A DNA stretch of 64,000 bases from assembly GCF_003330845.1 (NCBI RefSeq), contig NZ_CP026121.1, forward strand, positions 2,089,501-2,153,500. Reading direction: 5' to 3'. The notes under the pieces are model-generated. The model ran no database searches and had not been told where the DNA came from. It saw nothing but the letters and a program-made list of their open reading frames with translations. Positions 9,715 through 19,674 of the stretch are shown one piece after another (within the stretch, counting starts at the first letter, position 1; each line of letters starts with the position of its first letter). This DNA is from Streptomyces sp. Go-475. Its GTDB lineage: Bacteria; Actinomycetota; Actinomycetes; Streptomycetales; Streptomycetaceae. A program made the position numbers and the translations under genes.

Positions 9715-10470
9715 TCACCGCACCGGGTGACCGGCCTCCCGCAGGGTCTCCTTCACCTGGCCGATGCGCAGGTCCCCGAAGTGGAACACCGACGCGGCCA
9801 GCACCGCGTCCGCGCCCGCCTCGATGGCCGGGGGGAAGTCCGCCAGCCTGCCCGCGCCGCCCGAGGCGATGACCGGGACGGTGACGTGCTTGCGTACGGC
9901 CCGGATCATCTCCAGGTCGTAGCCGTCCTTGGTGCCGTCGGCGTCCATCGAGTTGAGCAGGATCTCGCCGGCGCCCAGCTCGGCCGCCCGGTGCGCCCAC
10001 TCGACGGCGTCGATGCCGGTGCCGCGGCGGCCGCCGTGGGTGGTCACCTCGAAGGAGCCCGACTCGGTGCGGCGGGCGTCGACCGAGAGGACCAGGACCT
10101 GGCGGCCGAAGCGCTCGGCGATCTCGCGGATCAGGTCGGGGCGGGCGATGGCGGCGGTGTTGACGCCGACCTTGTCCGCGCCCGCCCGCAGCAGCTTGTC
10201 GACGTCCTCGGCGGTGCGGACACCGCCGCCGACGGTGAGCGGGATGAACACCTGCTCGGCCGTGCGGCGCACCACGTCGTAGGTCGTCTCGCGGTTGCCC
10301 GACGAGGCGGTGATGTCCAGGAACGTCAGCTCGTCGGCGCCCTCGGTGTCGTACACCTTGGCCATCTCGACGGGGTCGCCCGCGTCGCGCAGGTTCTGGA
10401 AGTTGACGCCCTTGACGACCCGGCCGTTGTCCACGTCCAGGCAGGGGATGACTCGGACCGCCAGGGTCAT
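9715..10470 (-). CDS. hisF: Imidazole glycerol phosphate synthase cyclase subunit
   Basis: 251-aa TIM barrel that uses ammonia from HisH to convert PRFAR to imidazole glycerol phosphate and AICAR. Catalytic aspartates are Asp12 (PCLDVDNG) and Asp131 (LSVDARR); phosphate loops GGGVRT and ASGGAG are present. Its ATG overlaps the ridA stop by 4 nt, so it is translationally coupled as the last gene of the his operon. Confidence 0.97.
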   Translation of the reverse strand: MTLAVRVIPCLDVDNGRVVKGVNFQNLRDAGDPVEMAKVYDTEGADELTFLDITASSGNRETTYDVVRRTAEQVFIPLTVGGGVRTAEDVDKLLRAGADKVGVNTAAIARPDLIREIAERFGRQVLVLSVDARRTESGSFEVTTHGGRRGTGIDAVEWAHRAAELGAGEILLNSMDADGTKDGYDLEMIRAVRKHVTVPVIASGGAGRLADFPPAIEAGADAVLAASVFHFGDLRIGQVKETLREAGHPVR

Positions 10471-10871
10471 GAATCCACCGTTCCTCTGAATGCCTCTAGT
10501 TCCACCGACACCAGGACGCGCGGGTCGACGAAGCCGTCCACCACGAGGAAGGACGCGACCGGGCGCACCGAGTCGAACAGCTCCTTGTGGGCCCGGCCCA
10601 CCTCGTCGAGGTCGCGCGTGTGTGCCAGATACATTCGCGTCCGGACCACGGACCCGATACCGAGCCCGAACTCGCCGATCGCTTCGAGGGCACTGGTGAA
10701 GGCCGCCTTGGCCTGCTCGTACGGGTCGCCCTCCCCGTACAGCACATCCCCCTTGAAGGGGGTCGTGCCCGCCACCAGCACCCGATCGCCCGCCGCCACG
10801 GCGCGTGCGAAACCGAAACTCTCTTCCCAGGGACTTCCGCTCTGCACGCGCCGTACGGCTTCCGACGTCAT
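10467..10871 (-). CDS. RidA-family enamine/imine deaminase
   Basis: 134-aa protein of the YjgF/YER057c/UK114 family. Known members hydrolyse reactive 2-aminoacrylate-type imines released by PLP enzymes. Seen: the AGTTPF segment, the trimer-interface [15 protein letters not shown], and Arg118 in [14 protein letters not shown] at the usual substrate-carboxylate position. It overlaps hisF and priA by 4 nt on each side, so it is a full member of the his operon. Some annotation labels such genes as translation inhibitors; the deaminase role is better supported for the family. Confidence 0.88.
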   Translation of the reverse strand: MTSEAVRRVQSGSPWEESFGFARAVAAGDRVLVAGTTPFKGDVLYGEGDPYEQAKAAFTSALEAIGEFGLGIGSVVRTRMYLAHTRDLDEVGRAHKELFDSVRPVASFLVVDGFVDPRVLVSVELEAFRGTVDS

Positions 10872-11593
10872 GACGACACAGCCTCCAAGGCCTCTTCCAG
10901 GGTGAACGCCTTCGCGTACAGCGCCTTCCCTACGATCGCGCCCTCGACACCGAGCGGGACGAGCGCGGCGATCGCCCGGAGGTCGTCGAGCGACGAGACA
11001 CCGCCGGAGGCCACCACCGGGCGGTCCGTCGCCGCGCAGACGTTCTTCAGCAGCTCCAGGTTGGGGCCCTGGAGCGTGCCGTCCTTGGCGATGTCGGTGA
11101 CGACGTAGCGGGCGCAGCCCTCCTTGTCGAGGCGCTCCAGCGTCTCGTAGAGGTCGCCGCCGTCGCGGGTCCAGCCGCGGCCGCGCAGGGTGGTGCCCCG
11201 GACGTCCAGGCCGACGGCGATCTTGTCGCCGTGCTCGGCGATGACCTTGGCGACCCACTCGGGGGTCTCCAGGGCGGCCGTGCCCAGGTTCACGCGGGTG
11301 CAGCCGGTGGCGAGGGCGGCGGCGAGGGTGTCGTCGTCGCGGATGCCGCCGGACAGCTCGACCTTGATGTCCATCGCCTTCGCGACCTCGGCGATCAGCT
11401 CGCGGTTGTTCCCGGTGCCGAAGGCGGCGTCCAGGTCGACGAGGTGCAGCCATTCGGCGCCGGAACGCTGCCAGGCGAGGGCGGCCTCCAGCGGGGAGCC
11501 GTAGGAGGTCTCGGTGCCGGACTCGCCGTGGACCAGGCGGACGGCCTGGCCGTCGCGGACGTCGACGGCGGGGAGGAGTTCGAGCTTGCTCAC
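10868..11593 (-). CDS. priA: PriA, bifunctional HisA/TrpF isomerase
   Basis: 241-aa TIM barrel that isomerises both ProFAR (histidine) and PRA (tryptophan). Actinobacteria lacking trpF use this enzyme for both; no trpF occurs among the trp genes here. Seen: catalytic Asp11 ([10 protein letters not shown]) and Asp130 (AVGLDVRG), Arg19 (GQAVRLVHG) and the phosphate-binding GGIRDD. GTG start, overlapping the hisH stop by 4 nt. Dual activity is inferred from the genus and these residues. Confidence 0.93.
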   Translation of the reverse strand: MSKLELLPAVDVRDGQAVRLVHGESGTETSYGSPLEAALAWQRSGAEWLHLVDLDAAFGTGNNRELIAEVAKAMDIKVELSGGIRDDDTLAAALATGCTRVNLGTAALETPEWVAKVIAEHGDKIAVGLDVRGTTLRGRGWTRDGGDLYETLERLDKEGCARYVVTDIAKDGTLQGPNLELLKNVCAATDRPVVASGGVSSLDDLRAIAALVPLGVEGAIVGKALYAKAFTLEEALEAVSS

Positions 11594-12240
11594 AGGGTTC
11601 CGATCCAGTTGGTGAGGAGCTGGGCTCCGGCGTCGCCGGACTTCTCGGGGTGGAACTGGGTGGCCCACAGGGCGCCGTTCTCGACGGCCGCGACGAACGG
11701 CTTGCCGTGCGTGGACCAGGTGACCTTGGGGGCCTCGAAGGCCGGGTTGTGCGTTTCCAGCGACCAGTCGTGGACCGCGTAGGAGTGCACGAAGTAGAAG
11801 CGGGCGTCGGCGTCCAGGCCGGCGAAGAGCCGCGAGCCGGGCGCCGCCTCCACGGTGTTCCAGCCCATGTGGGGCACGATCTCGGCCTGGAGCGGCTCGA
11901 CGGAGCCGGGCCACTCGTCGAGGCCCTCGCTCTCCACGCCGTGCTCGATGCCACGGGCGAAGAGGATCTGCATGCCGACGCAGATGCCCATGACCGGGCG
12001 GCCGCCGGAGAGCCGGCGGTCGACGATCCAGTCGCCGCGTGCCTCGCGCAGGCCCTTCATACAGGAGGCGAAGGCGCCGACGCCGGGCACGAGCAGGCCG
12101 TCGGCGTTCAGGGCCTTGTCGTAGTCACGGGTTATCTCGACGTCGGCTCCGGCGCGGGCGAGGGCGCGCTCGGCGGAGCGGACGTTGCCGAAGCCGTAGT
12201 CGAAGACGACGACCTTCTTGCGAGGGGCGCTCAATTCCAC
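11590..12240 (-). CDS. hisH: Imidazole glycerol phosphate synthase glutaminase subunit
   Basis: 216-aa class I glutamine amidotransferase that feeds ammonia to HisF. The triad is Cys87 ([10 protein letters not shown]), His197 and Glu199 (TQFHPEKSG); the oxyanion loop VPGVGAF is present. The GTG start (VELSAPRKK) overlaps the end of the small membrane gene upstream by 10 nt. Coupled downstream to priA by a 4-nt overlap. Confidence 0.96.
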   Translation of the reverse strand: MELSAPRKKVVVFDYGFGNVRSAERALARAGADVEITRDYDKALNADGLLVPGVGAFASCMKGLREARGDWIVDRRLSGGRPVMGICVGMQILFARGIEHGVESEGLDEWPGSVEPLQAEIVPHMGWNTVEAAPGSRLFAGLDADARFYFVHSYAVHDWSLETHNPAFEAPKVTWSTHGKPFVAAVENGALWATQFHPEKSGDAGAQLLTNWIGTL

Positions 12241-12395
12241 ACCTCCAGCCTCACGATGCCGGCCAGCAGGCACATCGCGGCACCGATGGACAGCAGCACG
12301 ATCAGGCCCTTGGGCATCTTCTGCTTGACGAAGGAGTAGATCCCGCCGACGAGGAACAGGCCGACGACGATCAGCAGGGTCGAGATGCCGTTCAC
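12231..12395 (-). CDS. 54-aa membrane protein inside the his operon
   Basis: Unrecognised small protein with two hydrophobic helices: about residues 5-21 ([17 protein letters not shown]) and 28-46 ([18 protein letters not shown]), joined by a basic loop KQKMPKG. GTG start overlaps the hisB stop by 4 nt and its 3' end overlaps the hisH start by 10 nt. The nested overlaps show it is translated with the his genes. No enzyme motif is seen; function unknown. Confidence 0.8.
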   Translation of the reverse strand: MNGISTLLIVVGLFLVGGIYSFVKQKMPKGLIVLLSIGAAMCLLAGIVRLEVWN

Positions 12396-12985
12396 AGGGC
12401 GCCCTTCGTGGAGGGGAGGATGCCGGCCGCGCGCGGGTCGCGCTCGGAGGCGTACCGCAGGGCCCGGGCCAGCGCCTTGAACTGGCACTCCACGATGTGG
12501 TGCGCGTTGCGCCCGTAGGGCACGTGCACGTGCAGCGCGATCTGCGCCTGGGCCACGAAGGACTCCAGGATGTGCCGGGTCATGGTGGTGTCGTACTCGC
12601 CGATCATCGGCGCCATCTTCTCGGGCTCGGTGTGCACGAGGTAGGGGCGGCCGGACAGGTCGACGGTGACCTGGGCGAGGGACTCGTCCAGCGGGACCGT
12701 GCAGTTGCCGAAGCGGTAGATGCCGACCTTGTCGCCGAGGGCCTGCTTGAAGGCGGCGCCCAGCGCGAGGGCGGTGTCCTCGATCGTGTGGTGCGAGTCG
12801 ATGTGCAGGTCGCCCTCGGTCTTCACGGTCAGGTCGAACAGACCGTGGCGGCCGAGCTGGTCGAGCATGTGGTCGTAGAAGCCGACGCCGGTGGAGATCT
12901 CCGTCTTGCCCGTGCCGTCGAGGTCTATCTCGACGAGGACCGAGGTCTCCTTGGTCGTCCGCTCCACGCGTCCGGTGCGGCTCAT
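12392..12985 (-). CDS. hisB: Imidazoleglycerol-phosphate dehydratase
   Basis: 197-aa monofunctional HisB that dehydrates imidazole glycerol phosphate to imidazole acetol phosphate. The two Mn-binding motifs are present: [12 protein letters not shown] and [15 protein letters not shown]. Length matches stand-alone actinobacterial HisB; the phosphatase domain of the E. coli fusion is absent. ATG start overlaps the hisC stop by 4 nt. Confidence 0.97.
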   Translation of the reverse strand: MSRTGRVERTTKETSVLVEIDLDGTGKTEISTGVGFYDHMLDQLGRHGLFDLTVKTEGDLHIDSHHTIEDTALALGAAFKQALGDKVGIYRFGNCTVPLDESLAQVTVDLSGRPYLVHTEPEKMAPMIGEYDTTMTRHILESFVAQAQIALHVHVPYGRNAHHIVECQFKALARALRYASERDPRAAGILPSTKGAL

Positions 12986-14094
12986 GAACTCTGCTCCTTC
13001 TTCAGTGCACGGACCGCGTCGAGGAACGCGTCGTTCTCTTCGGGGGTTCCGGCCGACACGCGCAGCCACCCGGGGATGCCGTTGTCCCGGACCAGGACGC
13101 CCCGGTCGAGGATCTTCTGCCAGGCCGTGTGCGCGTCCTCGAACCTGCCGAACTGCACGAAGTTGGCGTCGGACTCGACGACCTCGTAGCCGGTCGCGCG
13201 CAGTTCGGTGACCAGGCGGTCCCGCTCGGCCTTGAGCTGCTCGACGTAGCCGAGCAGGGTGTCGGTGTGCTCCAGGGCGGCCAGGGCGGTCGCCTGGGTG
13301 ACGGCCGACAGGTGGTAGGGCAGCCGGACCAGCTGGACGGCGTCCACGACGGCCGGGTGCGCGGCGAGGTAGCCGAGGCGCAGGCCCGCCGCGCCGAAGG
13401 CCTTCGACATCGTGCGGGAGATGACGAGGTTCGGTCGCCCGTCGAGCAGCGGCAGCAGCGAGTCGCCGTGGCTGAACTCGATGTACGCCTCGTCGACCAC
13501 GACCATCGACGGCTTCGCCGCCTGCGCGGCCTCGTAGAGCGCGAGGACCGTCTCGGGCGGGACCGCGTTGCCGGTGGGGTTGTTGGGGGTGGTGATGAAG
13601 ACGACGTCCGGTTGGTTCTCGGCGATGGCCGTCCGGGCCGCGGCGAGGTCGATCGTGAAGTCGTCGTTGCGGGGCCCGGAGATCCAGCCCGTGCCGGTGC
13701 CGCGCGCGATCAGGGCGTGCATCGAGTACGACGGCTCGAAGCCGATCGCGGTGCGGCCCGGCCCGCCGAAGGTCTGCAGCAGCTGCTGGATGACCTCGTT
13801 GGAGCCGTTCGCCGCCCAGACGTTGGCCGGGCCGACCGGGTACCCGGAGGTCTTCGTCAGGTACTCGGCGAGCCTGGTGCGCAGCTCGACGGCGTCCCGG
13901 TCCGGGTAGCGGTTGAGGTTCCGGGCCGCCTCACGGACCCGCTCGGCGATGCGCTCGACCAGCGGCTCGGGCAGCGGGTAGGGGTTCTCGTTGGTGTTCA
14001 GCCGTACGGGGACGTCCAGCTGGGGCGCGCCGTAGGGGGACTTGCCGCGCAGTTCGTCCCGCACGGGGAGATCGTCGATGTGTACGTCGCTCAC
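12982..14094 (-). CDS. hisC: Histidinol-phosphate aminotransferase
   Basis: 370-aa class I/II PLP aminotransferase converting imidazole acetol phosphate to histidinol phosphate. PLP lysine is Lys231 in [17 protein letters not shown]; substrate and cofactor motifs [19 protein letters not shown] and TPNNPTGN are present. The GTG start ([10 protein letters not shown]) overlaps the hisD stop by 4 nt. Confidence 0.97.
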   Translation of the reverse strand: MSDVHIDDLPVRDELRGKSPYGAPQLDVPVRLNTNENPYPLPEPLVERIAERVREAARNLNRYPDRDAVELRTRLAEYLTKTSGYPVGPANVWAANGSNEVIQQLLQTFGGPGRTAIGFEPSYSMHALIARGTGTGWISGPRNDDFTIDLAAARTAIAENQPDVVFITTPNNPTGNAVPPETVLALYEAAQAAKPSMVVVDEAYIEFSHGDSLLPLLDGRPNLVISRTMSKAFGAAGLRLGYLAAHPAVVDAVQLVRLPYHLSAVTQATALAALEHTDTLLGYVEQLKAERDRLVTELRATGYEVVESDANFVQFGRFEDAHTAWQKILDRGVLVRDNGIPGWLRVSAGTPEENDAFLDAVRALKKEQSS

Positions 14095-15431
14095 TTGCCC
14101 TGCGGAACCTTCCAGTCGAACCGAGCCTTGATCGCCGCGCCGTGGGCCGGCAGGTCCTCCGCCTCGGCCAGCGTGACCACGTGGTGCGCGACCTCGGCCA
14201 GCGCGTCCTTCGTGTAGTCGACGATGTGGATGCCGCGCAGGAAGGACTGGACGGACAGGCCGGAGGAGTGGCAGGCGCAGCCGCCGGTGGGCAGGACGTG
14301 GTTGGACCCGGCCGCGTAGTCGCCGAGGGAGACCGGCGCCCAGGGGCCGATGAAGATCGCGCCGGCGTTCTTCACCCGGTCGGCCACGGCGGCGGCGTCG
14401 GCCGTCTGGATCTCCAGGTGCTCGGCGCCGTACGCGTCGACCACCCGCAGGCCCTCGTCGATGCCGTCGACCAGGACGATCGCGGACTGCTTGCCGGACA
14501 GGGCCGGGACGATGCGGTCGTCGACGTGCCGGGTGGCGGCGACCTGCGGCTCCAGTTCCCTCTCCACCGCGTCCGCGAGCGCCACGGAGTCGGTGACCAG
14601 GACGGCGGCGGCCAGCGGGTCGTGCTCGGCCTGGCTGATCAGGTCGGAGGCGACGTGCACCGGGTCGGCCGTGTCGTCGGCGAGGACCGCGATCTCGGTC
14701 GGGCCGGCCTCGGCGTCGATGCCGATCTTGCCGGTGAAGTAGCGCTTGGCGGCGGCGACCCAGATGTTGCCGGGGCCGGTGACCATGTTCGCGGGGGCGC
14801 AGGACTCGGTGCCGTGGGCGAACATCGCGACGGCCGTGGCGCCGCCGGCCGCGTACACCTCGTCGACGCCGAGCAGGGCGCAGGCGGCGAGGATCGTCGG
14901 GTGCGGCAGGCCGCCGAACTCGGCCTGGGCGGGCGAGGCGAGCGCGATGGACGCGACGCCGGCCTCCTGCGCGGGCACCACGTTCATGATCACGGACGAC
15001 GGGTACACCGACCGGCCGCCGGGCGCGTACAGCCCGACCCGCTCGACCGGAACCCACTTCTCGGTCACGCTGCCGCCGGGCACGACCTGGGTGGTGTGCG
15101 GGGAGCGGCGCTGCTCGCGGTGGACGATCCGGGCGCGGCGGATGGACTCCTCCAGGGCCGCGCGCACGGCCGGGTCGAGCTCCTGGAGCGCGCGGGTGAG
15201 CGCGGCGGCCGGCACCCGCACCTGGTCCAGCCGGACCCCGTCGAACCGCTCGGCGTACTCGATCAGCGCCGCGTCGCCCCGATGATGCACGTCCTCGCAG
15301 ATCGGGCGCACCTTCTCCAGGGCGGCCTGAACGTCGAACTCGGCTCGGGGCAGCAGGTCACGCAGGGCGGGGCCCTCGGGAAGGGCGTCGCCGCGCAGAT
15401 CGATTCGGGCCAGGAAGGAATGTTGCAGCAC
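14091..15431 (-). CDS. hisD: Histidinol dehydrogenase
   Basis: About 446-aa zinc enzyme that oxidises histidinol to histidine in two NAD-dependent steps; first gene of the his operon. Seen: [15 protein letters not shown], the [10 protein letters not shown] block, and [17 protein letters not shown] near the catalytic His/Glu region. The GTG start ([14 protein letters not shown]) is chosen. A longer in-frame ORF upstream lacks family similarity. Confidence 0.95.
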   Translation of the reverse strand: MLQHSFLARIDLRGDALPEGPALRDLLPRAEFDVQAALEKVRPICEDVHHRGDAALIEYAERFDGVRLDQVRVPAAALTRALQELDPAVRAALEESIRRARIVHREQRRSPHTTQVVPGGSVTEKWVPVERVGLYAPGGRSVYPSSVIMNVVPAQEAGVASIALASPAQAEFGGLPHPTILAACALLGVDEVYAAGGATAVAMFAHGTESCAPANMVTGPGNIWVAAAKRYFTGKIGIDAEAGPTEIAVLADDTADPVHVASDLISQAEHDPLAAAVLVTDSVALADAVERELEPQVAATRHVDDRIVPALSGKQSAIVLVDGIDEGLRVVDAYGAEHLEIQTADAAAVADRVKNAGAIFIGPWAPVSLGDYAAGSNHVLPTGGCACHSSGLSVQSFLRGIHIVDYTKDALAEVAHHVVTLAEAEDLPAHGAAIKARFDWKVPQGK

Positions 15432-15472
15432 GTGCTCAATTCTCTCAGACCCGGGTGAGGCGCCGTCCGCGC

Positions 15473-15489
15473 GTATCAATGGCTGATAC
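15473..15489. promoter_or_regulatory. GTATCA palindrome upstream of hisD
   Basis: The inverted repeat GTATCA (15473-15478) and TGATAC (15484-15489), separated by 5 nt, lies in the 178-nt gap between hisD and the divergent gene at 15610. It is AT-richer than its surroundings and about 40 nt upstream of the hisD start. It could be an operator for the his operon; no regulator is identified. Confidence 0.3.
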
Positions 15490-15609
15490 AGCGCGTCGCG
15501 CGCGGCCGGAAGATCTCCTTCACTCCCTGCTTTCGACTCGTCACCCACCGGGCATGAACAATTGTACGAAGGAACCAACCGGCGAGTACCCGGGGAGGAA
15601 GGAAGAGCT

Positions 15610-17187
15610 GTGACCGAGGGGGCCGGCGTGCGCGCCGGAGAGCTGCCCGACGACCTGACCGCGGCCGAGGCCGGCATGTGGCAGGCGTTCCGCAACGGCA
15701 CCGTGTATGACCTGAGCAGCGGCGACGCCCTGGTGGACGATCCGCACGGCGGTCACCCGTGGGGCGAGGAGCGGACCGTGCGGGCCCGGATCGTGTGCTG
15801 GCTGCTGCTCGACGGCCCGCCCGCCCTGGCCGGCCGGGTGTCCTCGCTGAAGCTGGCCGGTGTGCGGGTCAGCGGCTCGCTGGACCTCGCGGGCGGCCAG
15901 GTGGTGCCGTACGTCGAGCTGCGCCGGTGCCGGTTCGAGCAGGACGTGCTGCTGCCGGAGGCCCGCTTCACGACCGTACGGATGGTGGACTGCTCGGTGC
16001 CGCGGCTGGAGGCGGCCCGGGTGCACACCGAGGGCGATCTGCATCTGCCCCGCTGCCGCTTCCACCGCGGCATCCGGCTCACGGACGCGCAGATCGGCAC
16101 GGACCTGATGCTCAACCAGGCGGTCGTGCACCGGGACCGCAGCGGCCGGTCGATCGCCGGGGACGGCATGACCGTGGGGCAGGACTTACAGGCGGAGCTG
16201 CTGGAGTCGCACGGCGAGCTGAGCCTGCGCGCCGCGACCATCGGCGTGTCGCTGAGCCTGCGCGGGGCGCGTCTGGTCAACCCGTACGAGCGACTGGCGC
16301 TGAACGCGCCGCAGCTGACCGTCGAGCGCAGCCTGTATCTGACCCCGGCGGGCGTCGGCGCCCAGGCGATGAGCGGGATGACCCCGGCGCGCGGGACGCG
16401 GATCCAGCGCTTCGAGTGCGAGGGCGGGATCCGGCTGGACGACGGGCGGTTCGGCGACGCCGTCGACTTCGAGCAGGCCCGGTTCACCCTCACGGACGAC
16501 CAGGAGCTGTCGCTGCGCCGGGTGCAGACGCCGGAGCTGCGGTTCCTCGGGGAGCCTCCGGCGCGCGGGCGTGTGGTGCTGTCGGGCGCGAAGGTCATCA
16601 ACCTGATGGACCGGGCGGACGCCTGGCCCGGCCCGGGGCGGCTGCACATGGGCGGTTTCGCGTACGAGAACCTGGTGCCGCGCGGGCCGTTCCCGCTCGC
16701 CGAGCGGCTGGACTGGGTGGCGGCGGCGACCGCCGAGTACAACCCGGAGCCGTACGAGCGGCTGGCGGCCGTGCTGCGGGCGGGCGGGGAGGACGAGGAC
16801 GCCCGGTTGGTGCTGCTCGCCAAGCAGCGCCGGCACCGCGAGAGCCTGCCGCTCGCCGCCAAGCTGTGGGGCTACGCGCAGGACTGGACGGTCGCCTACG
16901 GGTACCGGCCGGGCCGGGCGGCGGTGTGGATGGCCGTGCTGTGGGCGGCGGGCTCGCTCGCCTTCGCGCAGGCCGGCCATCCACCGCTGAAGCGGGGCGA
17001 GCATCCGGAGTGGAATCCCACGCTGTTCACCCTCGATCTGCTGCTGCCGGTGATCGACCTGGGCCAGACGGGTTTCTGGCAGTTGCGCGGGGGCTGGCAG
17101 TGGCTGGCGACGGCGATGATCCTGCTGGGCTGGATCCTGGCGACCACGGTCGCGGCGGGGGCGACCCGGCTGTTGCGGCGCAACTAA
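15610..17187 (+). CDS. Beta-helix-like membrane protein, often labelled oxidoreductase
   Basis: 525-aa protein of unknown role. Residues about 70-320 form a right-handed beta-helix-like series of short turns with A/L-D/N-L patterns ([34 protein letters not shown]), as in pentapeptide-repeat relatives. Two hydrophobic helices lie near the C-terminus (about 437-455 and 490-520). The GTG at 15610 is preferred because GAGGAAGG lies just upstream; GTG or ATG codons further 5' are possible. Database labels as membrane-associated oxidoreductase have no visible cofactor motif to back them. Confidence 0.75.
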   Translation: MTEGAGVRAGELPDDLTAAEAGMWQAFRNGTVYDLSSGDALVDDPHGGHPWGEERTVRARIVCWLLLDGPPALAGRVSSLKLAGVRVSGSLDLAGGQVVPYVELRRCRFEQDVLLPEARFTTVRMVDCSVPRLEAARVHTEGDLHLPRCRFHRGIRLTDAQIGTDLMLNQAVVHRDRSGRSIAGDGMTVGQDLQAELLESHGELSLRAATIGVSLSLRGARLVNPYERLALNAPQLTVERSLYLTPAGVGAQAMSGMTPARGTRIQRFECEGGIRLDDGRFGDAVDFEQARFTLTDDQELSLRRVQTPELRFLGEPPARGRVVLSGAKVINLMDRADAWPGPGRLHMGGFAYENLVPRGPFPLAERLDWVAAATAEYNPEPYERLAAVLRAGGEDEDARLVLLAKQRRHRESLPLAAKLWGYAQDWTVAYGYRPGRAAVWMAVLWAAGSLAFAQAGHPPLKRGEHPEWNPTLFTLDLLLPVIDLGQTGFWQLRGGWQWLATAMILLGWILATTVAAGATRLLRRN

Positions 17188-17308
17188 TGGTGCTGGTGTG
17201 ACTGTAGTTGTTGAACTGTCACATCTTTACGCTCTCTTGACCATCGGACGTACAACTTTCCGCAGGTTCCATGAACCCTCTGGCGCCGCCGTGACCAGCG
17301 GTCTTTCA

Positions 17309-18340
17309 ATGGTCGGCACCATGGCGATGCAGCTGCCGTTCATCCGAGCGAGCCGGATGACAAGGACCGCTTCCCACCCCGCCGGCGAGCCGCGCGCCGA
17401 CGACGAGGTGCTGCTCGACGCGCCCGACGCGCGACTGAGCCCGGCGCTGGTCGCCGCCGCCCGGGGCGACCACGGACCGGCCGCGGGGCTGCTCCTGGCC
17501 ACCCGCGCGGCGGGCGAGTGGGAGCGGCGCGACCGCTACGTGACCCGGCTGGCCGCCTTCGCGCGCTCCCGCCCCGAGTGGCTGGACGCCTGGCTCGCCA
17601 CCTCCCCGAAGGACCCGGACGCGCTGCTGGTCGGGGCGCAGCTGGCGGTGGACCGCGCCTGGCGGTCACCGGCCCGGGCCGAGGCGCTGCGCGAGGTCAG
17701 CCCGCTGATCACGGCGGCGGCCCGGGGTGACCAGCGGGACCCGGTGCCGTGGCGGCTCGCGCTCGACCACGCCCGGGGCGCGCAGGCCGGGCACACGTAC
17801 TTCGAGGAGCTGTGGGCGGCGGCCGTGCGCCGGGCCCCGCACCACTACGGCTGCCATGTGGCGGCCCTGCGCTATCTGGCCACCTACTGGCACGGCTCGC
17901 ACCACGAGTGCTTCGACTTCGCCGACCGGGCCGCGCAGGACGCGCCCGCCGACGCGCTCGTCCAGGCGCTCGGCGTGCGGGCGGCCTTCGGCTACCTCAC
18001 CGACGGCTGCGGGCCCGAGGTGCCGCGCGAACGGCTGGACGCGGCAGCCGACCGGGCCATCGCGCTGTCCCCCCGGCTGCCGGCGGCCGACCCCTGGCCC
18101 GCCCGGATGCGGAACCTGCTCCTCTTCGTCCTGGTGCGCCTGGAGCGCTGGCCGGACGCCGCCGAGCAGCTGCGGCTGAACGGCCCGTACGCCACCTCCT
18201 TCCCCTGGGACCAGGTGTCCGACGACCCGCTCGGCCACTTCCTCCGGGTGCGCGACGACGTCCGCACCGCGGTCGCCGGCGAGCCCTCCGGGCATCCACG
18301 GAGTGAACGGGGCGGACGAGTCCGCTCCGGCGACCATTAG
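17309..18340 (+). CDS. Conserved actinobacterial protein of unknown function
   Basis: About 343-aa soluble, alpha-helical, Ala/Arg-rich protein with TPR-like helical pairs (WRLALDHARGAQAG, HHECFDFADRAAQDAPADALVQAL). It contains WHGSHHECFDF and FPWDQVSDDPLGHFLRVRDD. No catalytic motif is recognised. The start is uncertain: in-frame candidates are GTG 17198 and ATGs at 17309, 17321, 17327 and 17357, none with a clear ribosome-binding site. It ends 11 nt before the Lon-N gene, so the two may be cotranscribed. Confidence 0.65.
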   Translation: MVGTMAMQLPFIRASRMTRTASHPAGEPRADDEVLLDAPDARLSPALVAAARGDHGPAAGLLLATRAAGEWERRDRYVTRLAAFARSRPEWLDAWLATSPKDPDALLVGAQLAVDRAWRSPARAEALREVSPLITAAARGDQRDPVPWRLALDHARGAQAGHTYFEELWAAAVRRAPHHYGCHVAALRYLATYWHGSHHECFDFADRAAQDAPADALVQALGVRAAFGYLTDGCGPEVPRERLDAAADRAIALSPRLPAADPWPARMRNLLLFVLVRLERWPDAAEQLRLNGPYATSFPWDQVSDDPLGHFLRVRDDVRTAVAGEPSGHPRSERGGRVRSGDH

Positions 18341-18351
18341 GCTTTTGCGTC

Positions 18352-19092
18352 GTGACCACCGTCCGGCTCCCCCTCTTCCCCCTGAACTCGGTGCTGTTCC
18401 CGGGGCTCGTGCTCCCGCTCAACGTCTTCGAGGAGCGGTATCGCGCCATGATGCGCGAACTGCTGAAGACGCCGGAGGACGAGCCGCGCCGGTTCGCCGT
18501 CGTGGCGATCCGCGACGGCCACGAGGTGGCCCCGAGCGCGCCCGGCATGCCCGACCCGACGGCCCTGCCCGAGCGGGGGCCGCTGGCCGGCTTCGGCCCG
18601 GACCCGGCCAAGGCCTTCCACAAGGTGGGCTGCATCGCGGACGCGGCGACGATCCGGGAGCGCACCGACGGCTCCTTCGAGGTGCTGGCGACGGGCACGA
18701 CCCGGGTGAAGCTGCTGTCGGTCGAGGCGTCCGGCCCCTTCCTGACGGCCGAGCTGGAGCCGCTGGCGGAGGAACCCGGGGACGAGGCGGCGCCGCTGGC
18801 GGAGGGGGTGCTGCGGTCGTTCCGCCAGTACCAGAAGCGGCTGGCGGGCGCGCGGGAACGGTCCCTGACGACCGGCGCCGATCTGCCCGACGAGCCGGGT
18901 GTGGTGTCGTACCTCGTGGCGGCGGCGATGATGCTGGACACCCCGACCAAGCAGCGCCTGCTCCAGGCGCCCGACACGGCGTCCCGCCTGCGCGACGAGC
19001 TGAAAGTCCTTCGCTCCGAGACGGCGATCATCCGTAGTCTGCCGTCGTTGCCCGCGTCGGACCTGACGCGGAGCCCGACGAGTCTCAACTGA
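18352..19092 (+). CDS. LON peptidase substrate-binding (LON-N) domain protein
   Basis: 246-aa protein made of an ATP-dependent protease La N-terminal domain only, without AAA+ or Ser-Lys protease parts. The opening LPLFPLNSVLFPGLVLPLNVFEERYR is characteristic, followed by an RxxL-type beta barrel and a helical C-terminus. GTG start. Stand-alone LON-N proteins probably bind unfolded or substrate proteins; the exact job is not known. Confidence 0.88.
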   Translation: MTTVRLPLFPLNSVLFPGLVLPLNVFEERYRAMMRELLKTPEDEPRRFAVVAIRDGHEVAPSAPGMPDPTALPERGPLAGFGPDPAKAFHKVGCIADAATIRERTDGSFEVLATGTTRVKLLSVEASGPFLTAELEPLAEEPGDEAAPLAEGVLRSFRQYQKRLAGARERSLTTGADLPDEPGVVSYLVAAAMMLDTPTKQRLLQAPDTASRLRDELKVLRSETAIIRSLPSLPASDLTRSPTSLN

Positions 19093-19103
19093 AGCGGACC
19101 GGG

Positions 19104-19604
19104 ATGGCGAAGAAGACGAAGAAGCAGCAGTCCGGCGGCACTCCGGCGACGGTGGCCCTCACGGCGGCGGGAGCGGAGTACACGGTCCACTCCTACGACC
19201 ACGACCCCGCGCACCCCTCCTACGGCGAGGAGGCGGCCGAGGCGATGGGCGTCTCCCCGGACCGCGTCTTCAAGACCCTGGTGGCGGACGTCGACGGCAC
19301 GCTGACGGTCGCGGTCGTCCCGGTGGCGGGCCAGCTGGACCTGAAGGCCCTGGCGGCGGCGGTGGGCGGCAAGCGCGCGACCATGGCCGACCCGGCCCTG
19401 GCGGAACGCACGACGGGCTATGTCCGGGGCGGCATCTCACCCCTGGGCCAGCGCAAGAAGCTCCCGACGGTGCTGGACGCGTCGGCCGCGTCCCACCGAA
19501 CGATCTGCGTGTCGGCGGGGAGGAGGGGCCTGGAGGTGGAACTGGCGCCGGAGGACCTGGCGAAGCTCACGGAAGCGGTACTGGCCCCGATCGGCCGGCC
19601 ATAG
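19104..19604 (+). CDS. ybaK: YbaK-family Cys-tRNA(Pro) deacylase
   Basis: 166-aa trans-editing protein that hydrolyses Cys mischarged on tRNA-Pro. The conserved catalytic Lys57 lies in DRVFKTLVAD, and the TGYVRGGISPLGQRKKLPT block (positions about 110-128) is typical of YbaK/EbsC. ATG start, 11 nt after the LON-N gene, in the same likely transcript. Confidence 0.92.
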   Translation: MAKKTKKQQSGGTPATVALTAAGAEYTVHSYDHDPAHPSYGEEAAEAMGVSPDRVFKTLVADVDGTLTVAVVPVAGQLDLKALAAAVGGKRATMADPALAERTTGYVRGGISPLGQRKKLPTVLDASAASHRTICVSAGRRGLEVELAPEDLAKLTEAVLAPIGRP

Positions 19605-19625
19605 CTGTTGCTCAGCCGCGGGCCG

Positions 19626-19648
19626 TCGTGCCGCCAAGGGCGGCACGA
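19626..19648. terminator. Terminator between convergent genes
   Basis: A 10-bp perfect stem (19626-19635 and 19639-19648) with a 3-nt loop lies between the ybaK stop (19604) and the stop of the minus-strand membrane gene (19675). Confidence 0.8.
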
Positions 19649-19674
19649 GTGGGCGCAGCACCAACGCCGGGCAC

